A stretch of 64,000 bases of DNA from Haladaptatus litoreus (GTDB lineage Archaea; Halobacteriota; Halobacteria; Halobacteriales; Haladaptataceae): NCBI RefSeq assembly GCF_900156425.1, contig NZ_FTNO01000004.1, forward strand, positions 124,001 through 188,000, given 5' to 3'. Position 1 is the stretch's first letter. Each line of letters opens with the position of its first letter. The translations under genes and the position numbers were made by a program. The notes under the pieces are model-generated. The model had not been told where the DNA came from, did no database searches, and saw only the letters and a program-made list of their open reading frames with translations. Shown here piece by piece: positions 46,480-56,504 of this stretch.

Positions 46480-48483
46480 ATGAAGAGATTTCAGCGAAAT
46501 GTCGATGGGTTCTACGATGTCGAGAATCAGCTTCCACGATATCTCCGTGAAATCGCTGAAGACCAGTTCGAACAGGCTCGCGCCGAGCGCCGAGAAATCG
46601 ATAGCCAGCAGGCCGCCACCGAACATAGAAAGCGGGTAAAATCGGATTTTATTGATGCTATCGGAGGGCTCCCAGAGGAACGATGTAATTTGAACGCACA
46701 ACGGACGGGTCGGCTTATCCGAGACGGGTATGAAATCGAAATGGTCCTCTTCGAGAGTCTCCCGGGTTTCCACGTGTCTGCCAACATTTACCTGCCTCAG
46801 AGCGATGTTGCGGGTGGTAGCAACAAGTATCCAGGCGTTCTATTTTTCTGCGGCCACTCGGATCTCGGAAAAGGGTCACACCTTTATCAGCAGGTTTGTA
46901 TCGACTTGGTTCGGAATGGGTTCGTTGTTCTGGCAATCGACCCGCTTGGACAGGGTGAGCGTCATCAGTTCTATGACCCGAAGACTGGAGAAATCCCACG
47001 ACGAAACACAACTGAACATACCTATTTCAATCAACAGTGTGCCTTCGCCGGAGGGAATGTCGCACGATATATGATCTGGGACGGGATTCGCGCACTCGAT
47101 TATCTCACGAACAGACCGGAAGTCGACTCAGAACGGGTCGGCGTTACCGGGAATTCGGGCGGTGGCTTACAGACTGCTTATCTCATGCTGGTGGACGACC
47201 GTATCGACGCAGCAGTTCCGTGTTGTTTCATCACCTCAAAGGAAGAGTACATGAAAACCGGGCAAGGACAGGATGGTGAGCAAATACTCTATCGAGCCAT
47301 CGATCGCGGGCCACGCTACGACGACTTCCTATCCGCGTTTGCTCCGAAACCGGTTCTCGTGGGTGCTGCTCAATCAGACTTTCTCTGTGTCGAGGGTGCG
47401 CACCGATCATACGAGCGTGCACGCTCCGTCTACGGCCACTATGGTCGTCAAGAAGCAATCGACATCACGATAGCTGACGATACGCATGGTTTCAGCCCGC
47501 ATTTGCGGGAGGGGGCAGTAAACTGGTTTCGGGAACATCTTCAGGACAGAGCACCTGACTTTCAAACAGGATCGCCCCGGACACAAGACCCGGAAGATCT
47601 CTGGTGTACTGCGGCGGGAGAGGTTCGCGCTGAATTTCACGACGAAACGACGGCCACAGATTTGATTCGTTCCTACATCAGCACGAGAACGCCTGACACG
47701 GGATCGACATCAGAAATAACCGATATCGACCGATATACGGATGAGATGCGCAAGACGGTTGTGAAGCAATTCGATCTCAACCGCCATCGACCCACCCTCT
47801 ATCCACGTCATTACGATAAAGAGACAGTAGATGGTGTCACGTGGGAAAAAGTGTTCTTCAGGAGCGAATGTGACCCGACGGTGATCGTGACGGGAATCGA
47901 GGCTCGAGTAGAGGATGAGGACGTTGATACCCCCCTTGTTCTGCTGTATGAACACGGCACCGACGAAGTCGAAGCCCGAGAATCGGAAATCAAGGATCTG
48001 GTCACAGAGCATGGTTTCGTGCTGGCGTTCGATCCGAGAGGCGTTGGGGCAGTACGAGCACGTGATGTCAACACACCACTGATGAATGGTGGCAACTATG
48101 ACGACTACCACGGAACAAAGGACAAGTTGACATCTGATGCGATAATGCTGGGGACATCACTTGTAGCGTTGCAAGTGTTCGATCTCACCCGAGCTTGTGA
48201 CTATCTCCGAGATCGATTCGGTACCGATGCTAACCTGGCTATCGAGGGGCACGGTTCGATGGCTGCACATACTTTACTCACCGCCGTCACGACCCCTTCA
48301 CTACGGACTGTTTCGCTTGTCAACCCTCTGCCATCATTTCGCGAATTGGCTATAACGCGCGAGATGGATATTGATCACGGGCTGACCATCCACGGTATCA
48401 TCGGTAGGTTCGATATACCACAGCTTCTCCCTGCACTCCACGACCGAGAGATTCGCTGTACTGGTGCAGGTTCGTCCAACTGA
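46480..48483 (+). CDS. Two-domain alpha/beta-hydrolase, acetyl-esterase-like
   Basis: This 667-residue protein has a full N-terminal alpha/beta hydrolase domain with the nucleophile elbow GNSGGG (Ser226), a likely acid near Asp300 or Glu305 and His336 in DDTHGFS. It is of the family often annotated as acetylxylan- or glucuronoyl-esterase-like. A second, incomplete hydrolase-like domain covers about residues 430-660. Its elbow position reads EGHGSMA, which lacks the normal GxSxG spacing, so it is probably inactive. No signal peptide is seen. It may remove acetyl or ester groups from imported oligosaccharides; the substrate is inferred only from context. Confidence 0.8.
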   Translation: MKRFQRNVDGFYDVENQLPRYLREIAEDQFEQARAERREIDSQQAATEHRKRVKSDFIDAIGGLPEERCNLNAQRTGRLIRDGYEIEMVLFESLPGFHVSANIYLPQSDVAGGSNKYPGVLFFCGHSDLGKGSHLYQQVCIDLVRNGFVVLAIDPLGQGERHQFYDPKTGEIPRRNTTEHTYFNQQCAFAGGNVARYMIWDGIRALDYLTNRPEVDSERVGVTGNSGGGLQTAYLMLVDDRIDAAVPCCFITSKEEYMKTGQGQDGEQILYRAIDRGPRYDDFLSAFAPKPVLVGAAQSDFLCVEGAHRSYERARSVYGHYGRQEAIDITIADDTHGFSPHLREGAVNWFREHLQDRAPDFQTGSPRTQDPEDLWCTAAGEVRAEFHDETTATDLIRSYISTRTPDTGSTSEITDIDRYTDEMRKTVVKQFDLNRHRPTLYPRHYDKETVDGVTWEKVFFRSECDPTVIVTGIEARVEDEDVDTPLVLLYEHGTDEVEARESEIKDLVTEHGFVLAFDPRGVGAVRARDVNTPLMNGGNYDDYHGTKDKLTSDAIMLGTSLVALQVFDLTRACDYLRDRFGTDANLAIEGHGSMAAHTLLTAVTTPSLRTVSLVNPLPSFRELAITREMDIDHGLTIHGIIGRFDIPQLLPALHDREIRCTGAGSSN

Positions 48484-48678
48484 CGGTGACAAAATACTCT
48501 AGATTGTATTTGGTGTCGACGGATAATCACGGCGAATACCTCGGAACGGGGCCAGCGGTAGTTCACTGAACGGTATTGTACGATTCTAGTTGAGACTTTA
48601 CATGGGTTGAACTGCAATCACCTCTGGCCTGATGAACTAGAGAAGTCTAATTGAATCAAAACAAAAAACAAACACTGC

Positions 48679-49767
48679 TCAGTCGAGCTGTGGATCCTCT
48701 GAATCACCACCGATCGTTTTTGCATGTCGGGCGCGGATGCGTGGATTGAACACTCGATCCATCCCTTGAGCGAACATTGTGAGGCCGAACGACAGTATGA
48801 TGATGACTGCCATTGGCCAGAAGAGCCAGTAGAAGTGACTGAGGTTAACGAGCGCGTTACCATCCTTGTACGCGGAGTTCATAACAACCCCCCAGTTGAA
48901 CGTAGTGAAGGGGAGGATTCCAAGGAAGTAAAGACCTACTGACTCGAAAATAACTCGACGAGCGGCGGACGCCGAATTGATGAGGATATATGGCATGAGT
49001 TGTGGAACAATATCCTTGCCGAGGATTGATCCACTTGAAATGCCCATCGTGCGTGAGGCTTCGACATAGGATTCCTTGCGTATTGTGAGCACCTGCGAGC
49101 GGAGTGCTCTCGCGAGACCTGGCCAATTATCGATAGCTAGGAGGATTCCGACGAGATACGGACTCTTCGGCGGGAAGATTGCTGCGATAACGATGATGAG
49201 GGGCAATCCTGGAAGGGTTAAGACGATGTCTGTGATGAACATTAAGAACGCATCAACCTTGCCGCCTTTGTACCCGGCTGTGACGCCGATGATCGTCGCA
49301 AGACCTATCGAGACGATAGCCCCCGCGAAAATCATCTTGATCATCGATGGTGTCGCGTGAATGAGCTGTTTTCCGATAGGTTGTCCGATATTACTCGTTC
49401 CCAAGGGATTGACGAAGTCGGCGGCACTCAGTCCGAGACCAGGGATGAATGATTCTCCCTCGAATGGTTTGAAGTTGGCAAACGGTGGCTGGTAGACAGG
49501 TGCATCGTTCGCATTCGGCTTATCGACGAGTTTTACACCGATGGTTCCGACGAAAAGGAACAGGATGATGATAGTGGATCCGATGCGTGCACGCCAGTCG
49601 TGCCACGCGACTCGTCCTGGAGCGAAAACATACCCGTCGAGTATTCGATGGAGTCGGTCACTCCGCGAGAGTGACTGTGACGTTACATCACCACTCAATT
49701 TGCCGAATAGCTCCTCGTCAGCGGATTGTCCACCGTCAGTTGCTGTGTCTTGATTAGAACGCTTCAT
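48679..49767 (-). CDS. Second oligopeptide-type ABC permease (DppC-like)
   Basis: The 362-residue permease has a polar N-terminus, a first helix (ARIGSTIIILFLFVGTIG), a long external loop and five more hydrophobic segments. The region LGTSNIGQPIGKQLIHATP replaces the standard GTDxxGRD motif of DppC. The EAA loop is SYVEASRTMGISSGSI. A TTG at 49797 is the extreme start, but the ATG at 49767 (MKRSNQ) is preferred and overlaps the upstream gene by 14 bases. It works with the DppB-like protein, fused ATPase and binding protein encoded to the right. Confidence 0.85.
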   Translation of the reverse strand: MKRSNQDTATDGGQSADEELFGKLSGDVTSQSLSRSDRLHRILDGYVFAPGRVAWHDWRARIGSTIIILFLFVGTIGVKLVDKPNANDAPVYQPPFANFKPFEGESFIPGLGLSAADFVNPLGTSNIGQPIGKQLIHATPSMIKMIFAGAIVSIGLATIIGVTAGYKGGKVDAFLMFITDIVLTLPGLPLIIVIAAIFPPKSPYLVGILLAIDNWPGLARALRSQVLTIRKESYVEASRTMGISSGSILGKDIVPQLMPYILINSASAARRVIFESVGLYFLGILPFTTFNWGVVMNSAYKDGNALVNLSHFYWLFWPMAVIIILSFGLTMFAQGMDRVFNPRIRARHAKTIGGDSEDPQLD

Positions 49768-50776
49768 CTTGATCACCAGTGCTTGCTCGTGGGTCAACGA
49801 TTCCGTATGTGAAGTCTGCGATGAGGATGCCGATAATAGTGATAGTAGTGAAAAAGAGGAACGAACCCATCAGTAGGGGGTAATCCCTCGCTTTTAGAGC
49901 GCCGAAAGTAAACCATCCTACGCCAGGATATGTGAATATATACTCTAAAATCACGCTACTACTAAATATTGCTGAGATACCGATCATCAGGTTTGTGTAC
50001 ATCGGAAGAATTGCGTTGCGCGCAACGTATCGCGTCGCGATCCTAGTCGAACTGATCCCTCGAAGGCGTGCAACCCGAAGGTAATCCTCACCGAGGATCC
50101 GAACGCTATTCCCACGCATTGAGAGTGCTCGTCCGCCGAAACCAACGATGAAACCCGAGAGGATTGGCAATGCTGCATGTCGGAGGATGCTTATCATAAA
50201 AAACACGTTAAATCCTGGATCGAGATCGGTATTATATCGACCACCCGTTGGGAACCATTCCAGATCGTATGCAAAGATGGCCAATAGCACGATCGCTCCA
50301 ACGTAGTACGGAATAGAGTTGAGGAAAATCGAACCAACGGTCGAGATCTGGTCAAATCGAGATCCTTCCTTGTAAGCCATTACAGCACCGAGCAATATAT
50401 TCGCGGTATATCCCAGTGCGAGACCGTAAACACTGATGAACACCGACCATGGCATCGCCTCGAACAGAATATCGAACACGGGTTGGCTATACCGGATGGA
50501 TTCACCGAAATCCTGGTAGAGGATAATGTCCCGAAGGTAGTTTATATATTGAATATAGATTGGTTGATCTGGCATGATACCAGTATATAATTCTACCATC
50601 TCATTGATTCGATCGATATTCACTGCTGTACCGGTTGCAGCAGCCTGGCGTATCAATCGATTCTTCATCGCCTGGATCGGCCCACCGGGCATTAGTCGGA
50701 AGAGCACAAAGGTGATGCTCACGACGATTATTAATGTCAGGATTGCCTGTGCTGTCCTTCGTAAATAGTATCCCAT
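49754..50776 (-). CDS. Second oligopeptide-type ABC permease (DppB-like)
   Basis: This 340-residue protein starts MGYYLRRTAQAILTLIIVVS and contains FRLMPGGP, the DppB landmark after the first helix, and an EAA loop DYLRVARLRGISSTRI. Six transmembrane segments are visible. The external loop is longer than in the first system's DppB. Its start at 50776 follows the small membrane-protein gene by about 140 bases, suggesting one long minus-strand transcript from the binding-protein side, or a separate promoter in the gap. Confidence 0.88.
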   Translation of the reverse strand: MGYYLRRTAQAILTLIIVVSITFVLFRLMPGGPIQAMKNRLIRQAAATGTAVNIDRINEMVELYTGIMPDQPIYIQYINYLRDIILYQDFGESIRYSQPVFDILFEAMPWSVFISVYGLALGYTANILLGAVMAYKEGSRFDQISTVGSIFLNSIPYYVGAIVLLAIFAYDLEWFPTGGRYNTDLDPGFNVFFMISILRHAALPILSGFIVGFGGRALSMRGNSVRILGEDYLRVARLRGISSTRIATRYVARNAILPMYTNLMIGISAIFSSSVILEYIFTYPGVGWFTFGALKARDYPLLMGSFLFFTTITIIGILIADFTYGIVDPRASTGDQDEAF

Positions 50777-50917
50777 TGTGTACAATGTTATTTAGTCTCA
50801 ATAACTCTTATAACTTTTGCCGAGAAGAATCCGAGTTGAATTTCTGTTAGCGCTTACTCAAAAGATTGACCGATACGAATGATATGAATGCAACTTAGTA
50901 ATCGAAATACGTGACAC

Positions 50918-51139
50918 TTACCGGCACTTGAACACAACAAACCCACTAAACAGGGACAAAACTGAAAGTCCAACGATATTGAATACCGTTACGATGTACG
51001 TAGCTGTCCCTGGTTCCAGTTTCAATAGCGAGAAAAGTGAGAACATCAAGACTGCGAAACTGAAGTAAAATACGGTTTTCAACTGTGCCTCATAGTCGCA
51101 GATATACTCAAAAAGACTCTTTGAAAATTGCTTGCTCAT
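50918..51139 (-). CDS. Small two-helix membrane protein
   Basis: This 73-residue protein has two predicted transmembrane helices: VFYFSFAVLMFSLFSLL and YIVTVFNIVGLSVLSLFSGF. A short polar N-terminus with Cys and Tyr precedes them. No family is recognised. It lies inside the second ABC transporter cluster and points the same way, so it may be an accessory subunit, but nothing in its sequence proves this. Confidence 0.6.
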   Translation of the reverse strand: MSKQFSKSLFEYICDYEAQLKTVFYFSFAVLMFSLFSLLKLEPGTATYIVTVFNIVGLSVLSLFSGFVVFKCR

Positions 51140-51201
51140 TATCGTATAATACTACTCAAACAAAATATAATTTTTGGTCAGATTAATCACAGAGTTGTTC
51201 T

Positions 51202-51597
51202 TTATTTAACTGGACTTTGTATTTTTGCATCACCAACCGCGATCTTCATTCGTATTCCTTTGAAATCCTTGGCGGAGCCACCTTCCTTATCAACTACTTT
51301 GTAGACCCCTTCGGAGAAAAATTGGTGATGGGTTAGTTGACCTGGCTCGATTTTAACTTCAAAATTCCAATTGGAAGAAGCACTCATTATCACGTGAGTT
51401 TTCTCACCACGATTTTCCCACGTTACTGATGATTTCATATCCACCTTAACATTTCTTGGACTGAAGCCATCCTCGGTAATCTTTATACTATTCGTTTCCT
51501 TTACTGGGCTACTCCCGAGACATCCAGAAAGACTCGTGATGAATCCTACAGCCGCACCTGTAACTGTGCGAACGAACTCTCGACGGTTTGCTGGCAT
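51202..51597 (-). CDS. Cupredoxin-like lipoprotein lacking the copper Cys
   Basis: The 131-residue protein has a Tat-lipoprotein start (NRREFVRTVTGAAVGFIT, then SGC), so it should sit on the outer face of the membrane. The body fits a small cupredoxin fold: ITEDGFSPRNVKV, VTWENRGEKTHVIM (a possible His ligand), then FFSEGVYKVVDKEG. In true blue-copper proteins Cys and a second His follow that last block; here the Cys is missing. It is therefore probably not a type 1 copper protein. It lies between transporter genes and may be a sugar- or protein-binding accessory. Confidence 0.7.
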   Translation of the reverse strand: MPANRREFVRTVTGAAVGFITSLSGCLGSSPVKETNSIKITEDGFSPRNVKVDMKSSVTWENRGEKTHVIMSASSNWNFEVKIEPGQLTHHQFFSEGVYKVVDKEGGSAKDFKGIRMKIAVGDAKIQSPVK

Positions 51598-51718
51598 TAG
51601 TATTACTCTCAAACTCACCACTAATGAATCTTCCTTCTAGTTAAAAAAACTCAATATTGGTTCGATTAAACAAAACCACGAGCAACAATATACGAGCTAG
51701 TTAAGAAAATACGGAGAA

Positions 51719-53902
51719 TCACTCGGGGTATTCTGTGTCTTCGAGTGGTTCAGAATTCCAATATTCGTGCATCTCATCCTCCCGGAAGCAGGCCGACATG
51801 GAGTTAGTATCAGATTGCCTTAATTCCGGAGAGGAGTTCTTACAGGCTTCTCGGGCCTCTGGACACCGAGTATGGAATCGACATCCACTTGGAGGATTTA
51901 GCGGATCTGGGACGTCGATTTCACGGACTGGCGGCTCTTGCTTGGCTTCCTCCGCAGCAACGTCGGGGTCCATAGCCGGAGTCGCCCATTTGAGAACTTT
52001 CGTATACGGGTGGGATGGATTTCGAAGCACCTCATCAGCAGGTCCGATCTCTACGAGCTCCCCCAAGTACATGATGCCGATACGTCCATTTGACTTCTCT
52101 GCGAGATATCGTGCATTTGAGAAGTCATGGGAAATGAATAGATAAGATGTGTCGAAGACGTTTTGCAACTCAAGCATGAGATCCATCATTTCGACTCGAA
52201 GCGAGACGTCCAATGCACTTACCGCCTCGTCAGCCAAGATGAGGTCTGGACTCATCAGTAGTGCTCGCAACAACGCAACTCGTTGTTGTTCACCACCGCT
52301 GAGTTGGTGCGGGAATCGCGTTGCGTAGTCAGAAGCAGGTTTCATCCCGACTCGCTCGAGGAGATTGTAGATATGTGCTTCTCGTTCTTCGGCATTGATT
52401 TCTGGCTTCCACTTCTTCAGTGGCGCCGCAAGGCTCGCAAGTACAGTTCTAGTCGGATTCAACGAGCTGCCGGGATCTTGATGGATTATCTGCAGTGATC
52501 GGCGAATTTCTTCATACGAAATATCGACATCGTCACCCCCTTTTTTAGCGTCATTGATATCCTGTCCACGGAACAGTACGCTACCTTCGGTAGGTTGCTG
52601 CAGACCGATAGCAGTCTTCCCAAGCGTCGTCTTCCCGCAACCGCTTTCTCCGACTAATGCAACCACTTCGTTCTCTTGGATGTCGAGTGAGACACCGTTT
52701 ACTGCTTGGACTGTGGTAACATCGTCTGAGAACAGTCGATCTAACAGCCCCGAATCGTCGAATTCGACGCTAACATCATTTAGGGAGGCAACCGTTTCCG
52801 ACGAAGTGACTCCTGTATCGACCGCCGTTCGGTCCGGGAGCAAGCCATCGCCTTCTTGGGTTAGCGAGTAGGTAACAGCATTATCGGACTCTTCCCAATA
52901 GAAACAGGCGGACTGATGACCAGTATCGACAGTTCGATACTCCGGATCGACGTTCGTACATTGCGTGTCGGCAAGTGGACACCGGGGAGCGTACGAACAT
53001 CCATCCAAATCACTTACCGGATCCGGACTTTCACCTTCGATGGCATGAAGTTCCTCTAATGGGGCATCGATGCTCGGAACGGATTTCAACAGCGCTCGGG
53101 TGTATGGATGACTCGCATTTCTGAGAATCTCTTCGCTGGGGCCGTATTCAACGAAATCGAATGCGTACATCACAGCGAGTCGGTTCGAAAGTCCGGCAAC
53201 CAGCGGTAGGTCGTGAGTGATGAAAACGATGGTTAGATTATAGCGTTCTTGAAGTTTAGCGAGAAGGCGAATGATGGAACGTTGCATCAACAGATCGAGT
53301 GCTGCCGTCGGTTCGTCCATAACGAGAACCTCTGGTTCGAGGACGAGGCTCAGCGCGATGAGTACTCGTTGTTGCATTCCGCCACTTAGCTCGTGTGGAT
53401 ACGAGTCGAGTACCCGTTCGGCATCGAGATGCAGATCGGATAGAATCTGCTGTGCGTGTGCCATCCGCTCCTCAAAGTCCGCGTTGTGGGCTTTGATGGT
53501 TTCATCGAAGTGATCCTGTATCTTCATCGTTGGGTTGAACGAGCTCATCGCCCCTTGGAAGACCATCGCAACCTCCTCCCATCGGAATTTCTCAAGTTCA
53601 CCCTCGTTCATCGACAGGATATCAACGGGTTCTCCATTCTCCGGGTAGTAGATGATTTCACCGGTCGTTTTCCCCGGTTCGACGACGGCGTTGAGTAGCG
53701 CGGAGGCAAACATCGATTTTCCACTCCCGCTTTCACCGATGACGCCCAGGGTCTCGTCGCGGTAAATCTCCATACTGACTCCGTTGAGAACCTGTGACGT
53801 ACCACGATCCATATCGAACGACACTTTGACATTACGGAGGTCAAAAACCACATCATTGGATACTGTCCGTTTCTGACTGAATTCGGATTCACTAATCGTC
53901 AT
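51719..53902 (-). CDS. Fused double ABC ATPase of the second oligopeptide-type transporter
   Basis: This 727-residue protein joins the DppD-like and DppF-like ATPases normally made as two proteins. Each half has a full set of motifs. First: GESGSGKSM, SGGMQQRVLIA and VLVMDEPTAALD. Second: GESGCGKTT, SGGEQQRVALL and LILADEAVSALD. Both halves end with the oligopeptide-ABC Cys cluster (GCSYAPRCP and GCRFHTRCP). A fused heterodimer would fix subunit pairing, unlike the first transporter. A gap of about 730 bases, containing a small opposite-strand gene, separates it from the binding protein. Confidence 0.92.
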   Translation of the reverse strand: MTISESEFSQKRTVSNDVVFDLRNVKVSFDMDRGTSQVLNGVSMEIYRDETLGVIGESGSGKSMFASALLNAVVEPGKTTGEIIYYPENGEPVDILSMNEGELEKFRWEEVAMVFQGAMSSFNPTMKIQDHFDETIKAHNADFEERMAHAQQILSDLHLDAERVLDSYPHELSGGMQQRVLIALSLVLEPEVLVMDEPTAALDLLMQRSIIRLLAKLQERYNLTIVFITHDLPLVAGLSNRLAVMYAFDFVEYGPSEEILRNASHPYTRALLKSVPSIDAPLEELHAIEGESPDPVSDLDGCSYAPRCPLADTQCTNVDPEYRTVDTGHQSACFYWEESDNAVTYSLTQEGDGLLPDRTAVDTGVTSSETVASLNDVSVEFDDSGLLDRLFSDDVTTVQAVNGVSLDIQENEVVALVGESGCGKTTLGKTAIGLQQPTEGSVLFRGQDINDAKKGGDDVDISYEEIRRSLQIIHQDPGSSLNPTRTVLASLAAPLKKWKPEINAEEREAHIYNLLERVGMKPASDYATRFPHQLSGGEQQRVALLRALLMSPDLILADEAVSALDVSLRVEMMDLMLELQNVFDTSYLFISHDFSNARYLAEKSNGRIGIMYLGELVEIGPADEVLRNPSHPYTKVLKWATPAMDPDVAAEEAKQEPPVREIDVPDPLNPPSGCRFHTRCPEAREACKNSSPELRQSDTNSMSACFREDEMHEYWNSEPLEDTEYPE

Positions 53903-54143
53903 TGATACTCACTTTAATTCCCGGAGCGTCTCTATTTCGAAACGTGTCCTGGTAGCTCCCAAGAGTCGTTTTGCTCTTGCCATGATTTACTAGACTGAAC
54001 AAATAGTAATAATCTTTGTCCTTGCTATGAAATTTCAGACATAGTCCCCATTCATCGGTAATTCGAACAAAAAGTGACCATTATAGCGAATCAAGGATTG
54101 TGGTCAAAATTTATAAGGTTTGGCGATAAATAGAGCTGTATTC

Positions 54144-54386
54144 ATGGCAGCTATCAAAGAGCCGATATCCCAGAATATGCCACCGAGCGTCGTAACGCTA
54201 CTCAAAACACTCCGAGGCTCATTCTTACTTTTCGTGGCCGCAATCGGCATCTGCTGCATCCTTTTTGGACTCTTCCTCGAATTCGTACTTGGAGAAGGGG
54301 TTCTCGCTGGCATGTTCGGAGTGTGGGGCTTTTCCGCAATGTTAGCTGCCGGGGCTGCTTACGCCGTCCTCTTATATTTGCAATAG
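54144..54386 (+). CDS. Small haloarchaeal membrane protein
   Basis: This 80-residue protein has two hydrophobic helices (SFLLFVAAIGICCILFGLFL and AMLAAGAAYAVLLYL). Similar short proteins are frequent in haloarchaeal genomes and have no assigned role. The ATG at 54144 gives a start about 30 bases after a TATA-like TTTATAAGG. It is transcribed opposite to the flanking ABC genes, so it is probably a stand-alone insert. Confidence 0.65.
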   Translation: MAAIKEPISQNMPPSVVTLLKTLRGSFLLFVAAIGICCILFGLFLEFVLGEGVLAGMFGVWGFSAMLAAGAAYAVLLYLQ

Positions 54387-54632
54387 CCGATTTGTCCACG
54401 GGTAGTTCGACAGGCTGAGCGATATCCAATGAGAAAATTCTACCCAAATCGGTGGAAGAGCGGAGTACTGCGATTGCTCGTCGCTATAGCTGGTGCATAG
54501 CGACGAGTAATTGAAAGATTCTCACGCAAGTTTTCTTCGTTCAAACCCGAATAACGCAACCTTCTGGACCGACATTGGGCTTTGTCCAGTGTAAAGGCAA
54601 AGCTTGGTGAGACACGTATCCAATTCGAATGG

Positions 54633-56504
54633 TTATTTTTTCTTCTTGGCTTTGATATTACCACGTTTGACGTTGAAATAGCAAGCACGATACGCTTTCC
54701 AATCCTTCGAACCCGTATTCTCGAATTTGAAGTTCTTCGTGTCGCCCCAACTTCCGCTCGCACTCTGATAGAGATCAATCTGTGGAAGGTGGAAATTCCA
54801 ATACCAAGATAGTTTCTTTGCAATTCGTTGATTCTCCTCGTCGGTTTGAACGCTTTTCCAATTCTGGAACAGTTTGAAGAGGTTAATCCTCTCAGTGGCA
54901 CCCGAGAGATCTTCCGCACCGACTTTCTTCGGAACCTCTGGCTTCAGCTTCCGACCGATGAACTCCGATCGAGCCTTCCCCTGTTCGAGCCATCGCTTGA
55001 CTGCACCGGTTTCGCCAAGCTCGTTGCCAAACTGATGGTCGGTTCGGAAGTAATAGTACGGATGGCCTTGTAACGCTCCATGACTGTCGATCGTCATATC
55101 GTAGGTTGGTGTCTCGTTATATTTCGACGAGAAGTTGTTCGATGACAAGGTCATGAAGTTGACATTGAATCCAAATTGCTGTAATTGATCCTTCAGAGTC
55201 TTCCCGTGCGTTGCATAGCGTGTCTCAACGGCGAATTCGATAGTAGCCTTATCACCATCAGAATCCGTCCAAGTGCCGCTATTTTTGCTATAACCAGCAT
55301 CACGCATTAGCTTGGAAGCACGACTTTGGTCGTCTTTCGCGGGATACTTGATGTACTTGTTTAGCTGATCTTCACCAACCCATTTCTTTGCCACAGCGGG
55401 CGTCAACCCACTCTGCGTGTCGAGAGTGTAGTTTTTCCCTCCGATATTTGTGACGAGATTTTCAGTGTTTATTGCACACGCAATTGCTTGACGAACACGT
55501 CGCTTTCGCACGTGCTTTGCGCCGTCTCCTATCAACCCGAAGTTGATCTTTTTCATGAACGTGTCTCGGAACACACCCACGTTCTTGATGTGTTCCGGCC
55601 CGATCCCCTTTTCAACCCATTCTGATCTCAGACCGAATCCTAAGTCGAGCTTATCGTCTTTGATTCGCTGAGCGAGCGACTGCTCTTTGGCAACGTTGAG
55701 TTGTAGTTTCGAGATGTTGATCTCATCAGCATATGGGTGTTTGTCGAACTTTTCGAGAACCATTTTCTGGCTATCGGCCTTTGTCAATTCGAACGGACCG
55801 GTTCCCAGACCTTTTTCTATCACGTCCTTCGTGGGGATTTTGACATCCCTTGCGAGATCCTCTTTGAGTTTTTCCCGCTCGGACTGCTTGGAGACATCTT
55901 GGAACTTTTCGACCCACGGCTTGTACGTCTCACGGAACCCACGAACGTTAGTGCCAAGATACCCGCCGAGGTTATATTTCAGGATTTGAGGATTTTGTGG
56001 ATCCTTATGATACCGTTTGAGCGTATACTCATCTGGCATCTCTAGTTTCTTCAAGTCGCTCCCTTCTGGATCCATGAGGCGGGCCAACTCCTCGAAGTAG
56101 TATTTGTCCGCTGCTTTCACCGGTTTTCCGTTCCACCAATGCCAGTTCTTCTGGAATTTGATCGTGGTTACCTGATTGTTGGCATCGTACGACCAGTCGT
56201 CAAGCATCGAAGTCTTCACACTACCATCGGCAAAGAAGCGAACGACCGGTTCACAGACAATCCAGGCCGTCGTCCAAGGGTAGTTCGTTGCCCATGGGTT
56301 CCAGGTCATTCGGGTTGGCAACCGTGAAATCCATGTGTCGATACCGGATTCCATGACCGCACCGCCGTCTTTATTGTCATTATCACTGCCAGAACAACCA
56401 GCCAGTCCACCTGCTGCAGCTGCTGAACTAACCGCCAACAGCTGTCGTCGCGACAGATTTTCGGCGATATTCGTAGCGCTATGTGGTTTGCTACTCTTTG
56501 CCAT
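54633..56504 (-). CDS. Solute-binding lipoprotein of the second Dpp-type ABC transporter
   Basis: The 623-residue SBP_bac_5-type protein has the Tat-lipoprotein signal SRRQLLAVSSAAAAGGLAGC. The mature protein begins with an acidic linker and contains family landmarks such as FQKNWHWWNGKPVKAAD and RVRQAIACAIN. It is notably Lys-rich and aromatic (Trp, Tyr) for a haloarchaeal protein; aromatic residues are common in sugar-binding clefts. It is divergent from the DUF1450-sulfatase operon, with an AT-rich region of about 470 bases between. Its location inside the lyase/sulfatase region makes it the best candidate for oligosaccharide uptake. Confidence 0.88.
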   Translation of the reverse strand: MAKSSKPHSATNIAENLSRRQLLAVSSAAAAGGLAGCSGSDNDNKDGGAVMESGIDTWISRLPTRMTWNPWATNYPWTTAWIVCEPVVRFFADGSVKTSMLDDWSYDANNQVTTIKFQKNWHWWNGKPVKAADKYYFEELARLMDPEGSDLKKLEMPDEYTLKRYHKDPQNPQILKYNLGGYLGTNVRGFRETYKPWVEKFQDVSKQSEREKLKEDLARDVKIPTKDVIEKGLGTGPFELTKADSQKMVLEKFDKHPYADEINISKLQLNVAKEQSLAQRIKDDKLDLGFGLRSEWVEKGIGPEHIKNVGVFRDTFMKKINFGLIGDGAKHVRKRRVRQAIACAINTENLVTNIGGKNYTLDTQSGLTPAVAKKWVGEDQLNKYIKYPAKDDQSRASKLMRDAGYSKNSGTWTDSDGDKATIEFAVETRYATHGKTLKDQLQQFGFNVNFMTLSSNNFSSKYNETPTYDMTIDSHGALQGHPYYYFRTDHQFGNELGETGAVKRWLEQGKARSEFIGRKLKPEVPKKVGAEDLSGATERINLFKLFQNWKSVQTDEENQRIAKKLSWYWNFHLPQIDLYQSASGSWGDTKNFKFENTGSKDWKAYRACYFNVKRGNIKAKKKK

